Assembly (NCBI RefSeq): GCF_023283485.1
Contig: NZ_JAKILU010000016.1
Location: 1 to 64,000 of the forward strand
From: Shewanella glacialipiscicola
Lineage (GTDB): Bacteria; Pseudomonadota; Gammaproteobacteria; Enterobacterales; Shewanellaceae
DNA length: 64,000 nucleotides
Direction: 5' to 3'
Each line of letters opens with the position of its first letter. Position 1 is the stretch's first letter. Position numbers and translations under genes: made by a program. The notes under the pieces were generated by a model that was not told the DNA's origin, searched no databases, and was given only the letters and a program-made list of their open reading frames with translations. This document shows, in pieces, positions 63,731-64,000 of the stretch.

Positions 63731-64000
63731 TTAATCAGCTACGTGATTTAATGGGCTATTTTTCTGTGCTTGCAATATCACAAATTTACCGTTGGAGGCG
63801 ACTGTGGTGCAGTTTTGAAATAAGCGCTGTAATTTCACGTGATAATTTAAATGACGATTACCCACAATATGTAAGATACCGCCATCTTTTAAACGGCGGC
63901 GTGCGTCTAAAAACATTTGCCACGCGATGTGATCGGTAATGGCTTCGCCTTGGTGAAAGGGCGGGTTACACAGCACCAAGTCGGGTTGCACTTCATCTGG
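63731..64000 (-). CDS. rlmG: 23S rRNA (guanine-1835 N2)-methyltransferase RlmG, 3' part
   Basis: Only the last 89 codons lie in the window. The frame is open through the right edge, so the 5' part is missing. Visible are the methyltransferase motif [22 protein letters not shown], the following [22 protein letters not shown] and the ending [16 protein letters not shown]. The combination NPPFHQ with NRHL-Y and CTT.A.N.KFVIL matches RlmG rather than its relative RsmC. Confidence 0.88.
   Translation of the reverse strand, partial: PDEVQPDLVLCNPPFHQGEAITDHIAWQMFLDARRRLKDGGILHIVGNRHLNYHVKLQRLFQNCTTVASNGKFVILQAQKNSPLNHVAD

Noticed and set aside
173..64000. CRISPR array, prophage or complete insertion sequence
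   Set aside because: No regularly spaced repeats, phage structural genes, transposase or integrase were seen anywhere in the window.

Overview
The window reads as chromosomal DNA of a Shewanella species close to S. oneidensis / S. putrefaciens. The main reasons are a tetraheme periplasmic fumarate reductase (FccA) matching my memory of the S. oneidensis protein, an ExeM-type secreted nuclease with a GlyGly-CTERM tail, a katB catalase, a MetJ-controlled MetT/MetY pair and several methyl-accepting chemotaxis proteins. No database search was possible, so the species is an inference. Most of the window is ordinary core genome of moderate GC with short intergenic spacers and many clear intrinsic terminators.

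Layout. 1-88: 3' part of a tRNA-Asp gene and its terminator. 0.2-7.5 kb: dienelactone hydrolase, fermentative D-lactate dehydrogenase, FccA, a small membrane protein/methyltransferase cluster, a YjfB-like small protein and a thioredoxin-CcdA fusion. 7.8-12.8 kb: divergent ohr/ohrR peroxide defence pair, a short GlpD-like flavoprotein, rlmC and a chromate-type transporter. 13-24.6 kb: a chemoreceptor, prfB (with the +1 programmed frameshift) and lysS, cstA, an OpgD-like glucan protein, a PiT phosphate transporter and a DUF72 protein. 24.9-36.6 kb: a PAS-GAF-GGDEF diguanylate cyclase, a second chemoreceptor, a decayed EAL-domain remnant, an M1 aminopeptidase lipoprotein, then a leftward run WD40 lipoprotein - slyX - def - COG3014 lipoprotein - lpoB, and fkpA. 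37-49.7 kb: exeM, a thioesterase, a YgjV-like protein, katB preceded by a 17-codon leader ORF, norVW facing norR across a sigma-54/NorR control region, a UPF0016 manganese exporter behind a yybP-ykoY riboswitch, and an aromatic amino-acid permease. 50-55 kb: an S46 peptidase, a paiB gene flanked by attC-like and hairpin-rich sequence (the only accessory-looking stretch), and rluF. 54.6-64 kb: MetT behind a MetJ operator, a third chemoreceptor, an EamA transporter with a divergent AraC regulator, a 29-residue basic protein, a GreA-C-terminal-domain protein, metY with MetJ-like boxes, and the 3' part of rlmG.

How the genes work together. Several units serve anaerobic or redox life (ldhA, fccA, norVW/norR) and oxidant defence (ohr/ohrR, katB). 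The methionine genes metT and metY are linked by MetJ boxes. Four regulatory systems can be read from DNA alone: the RF2 frameshift, the Mn riboswitch, the NorR enhancer array with a GG-N10-GC sigma-54 promoter, and tandem MetJ boxes.

I found no CRISPR array, phage, complete insertion sequence or rRNA operon. The least explained parts are the paiB neighbourhood (about 52.23-53.76 kb), the katB leader ORF and the approximately 1 kb spacer upstream of metY.
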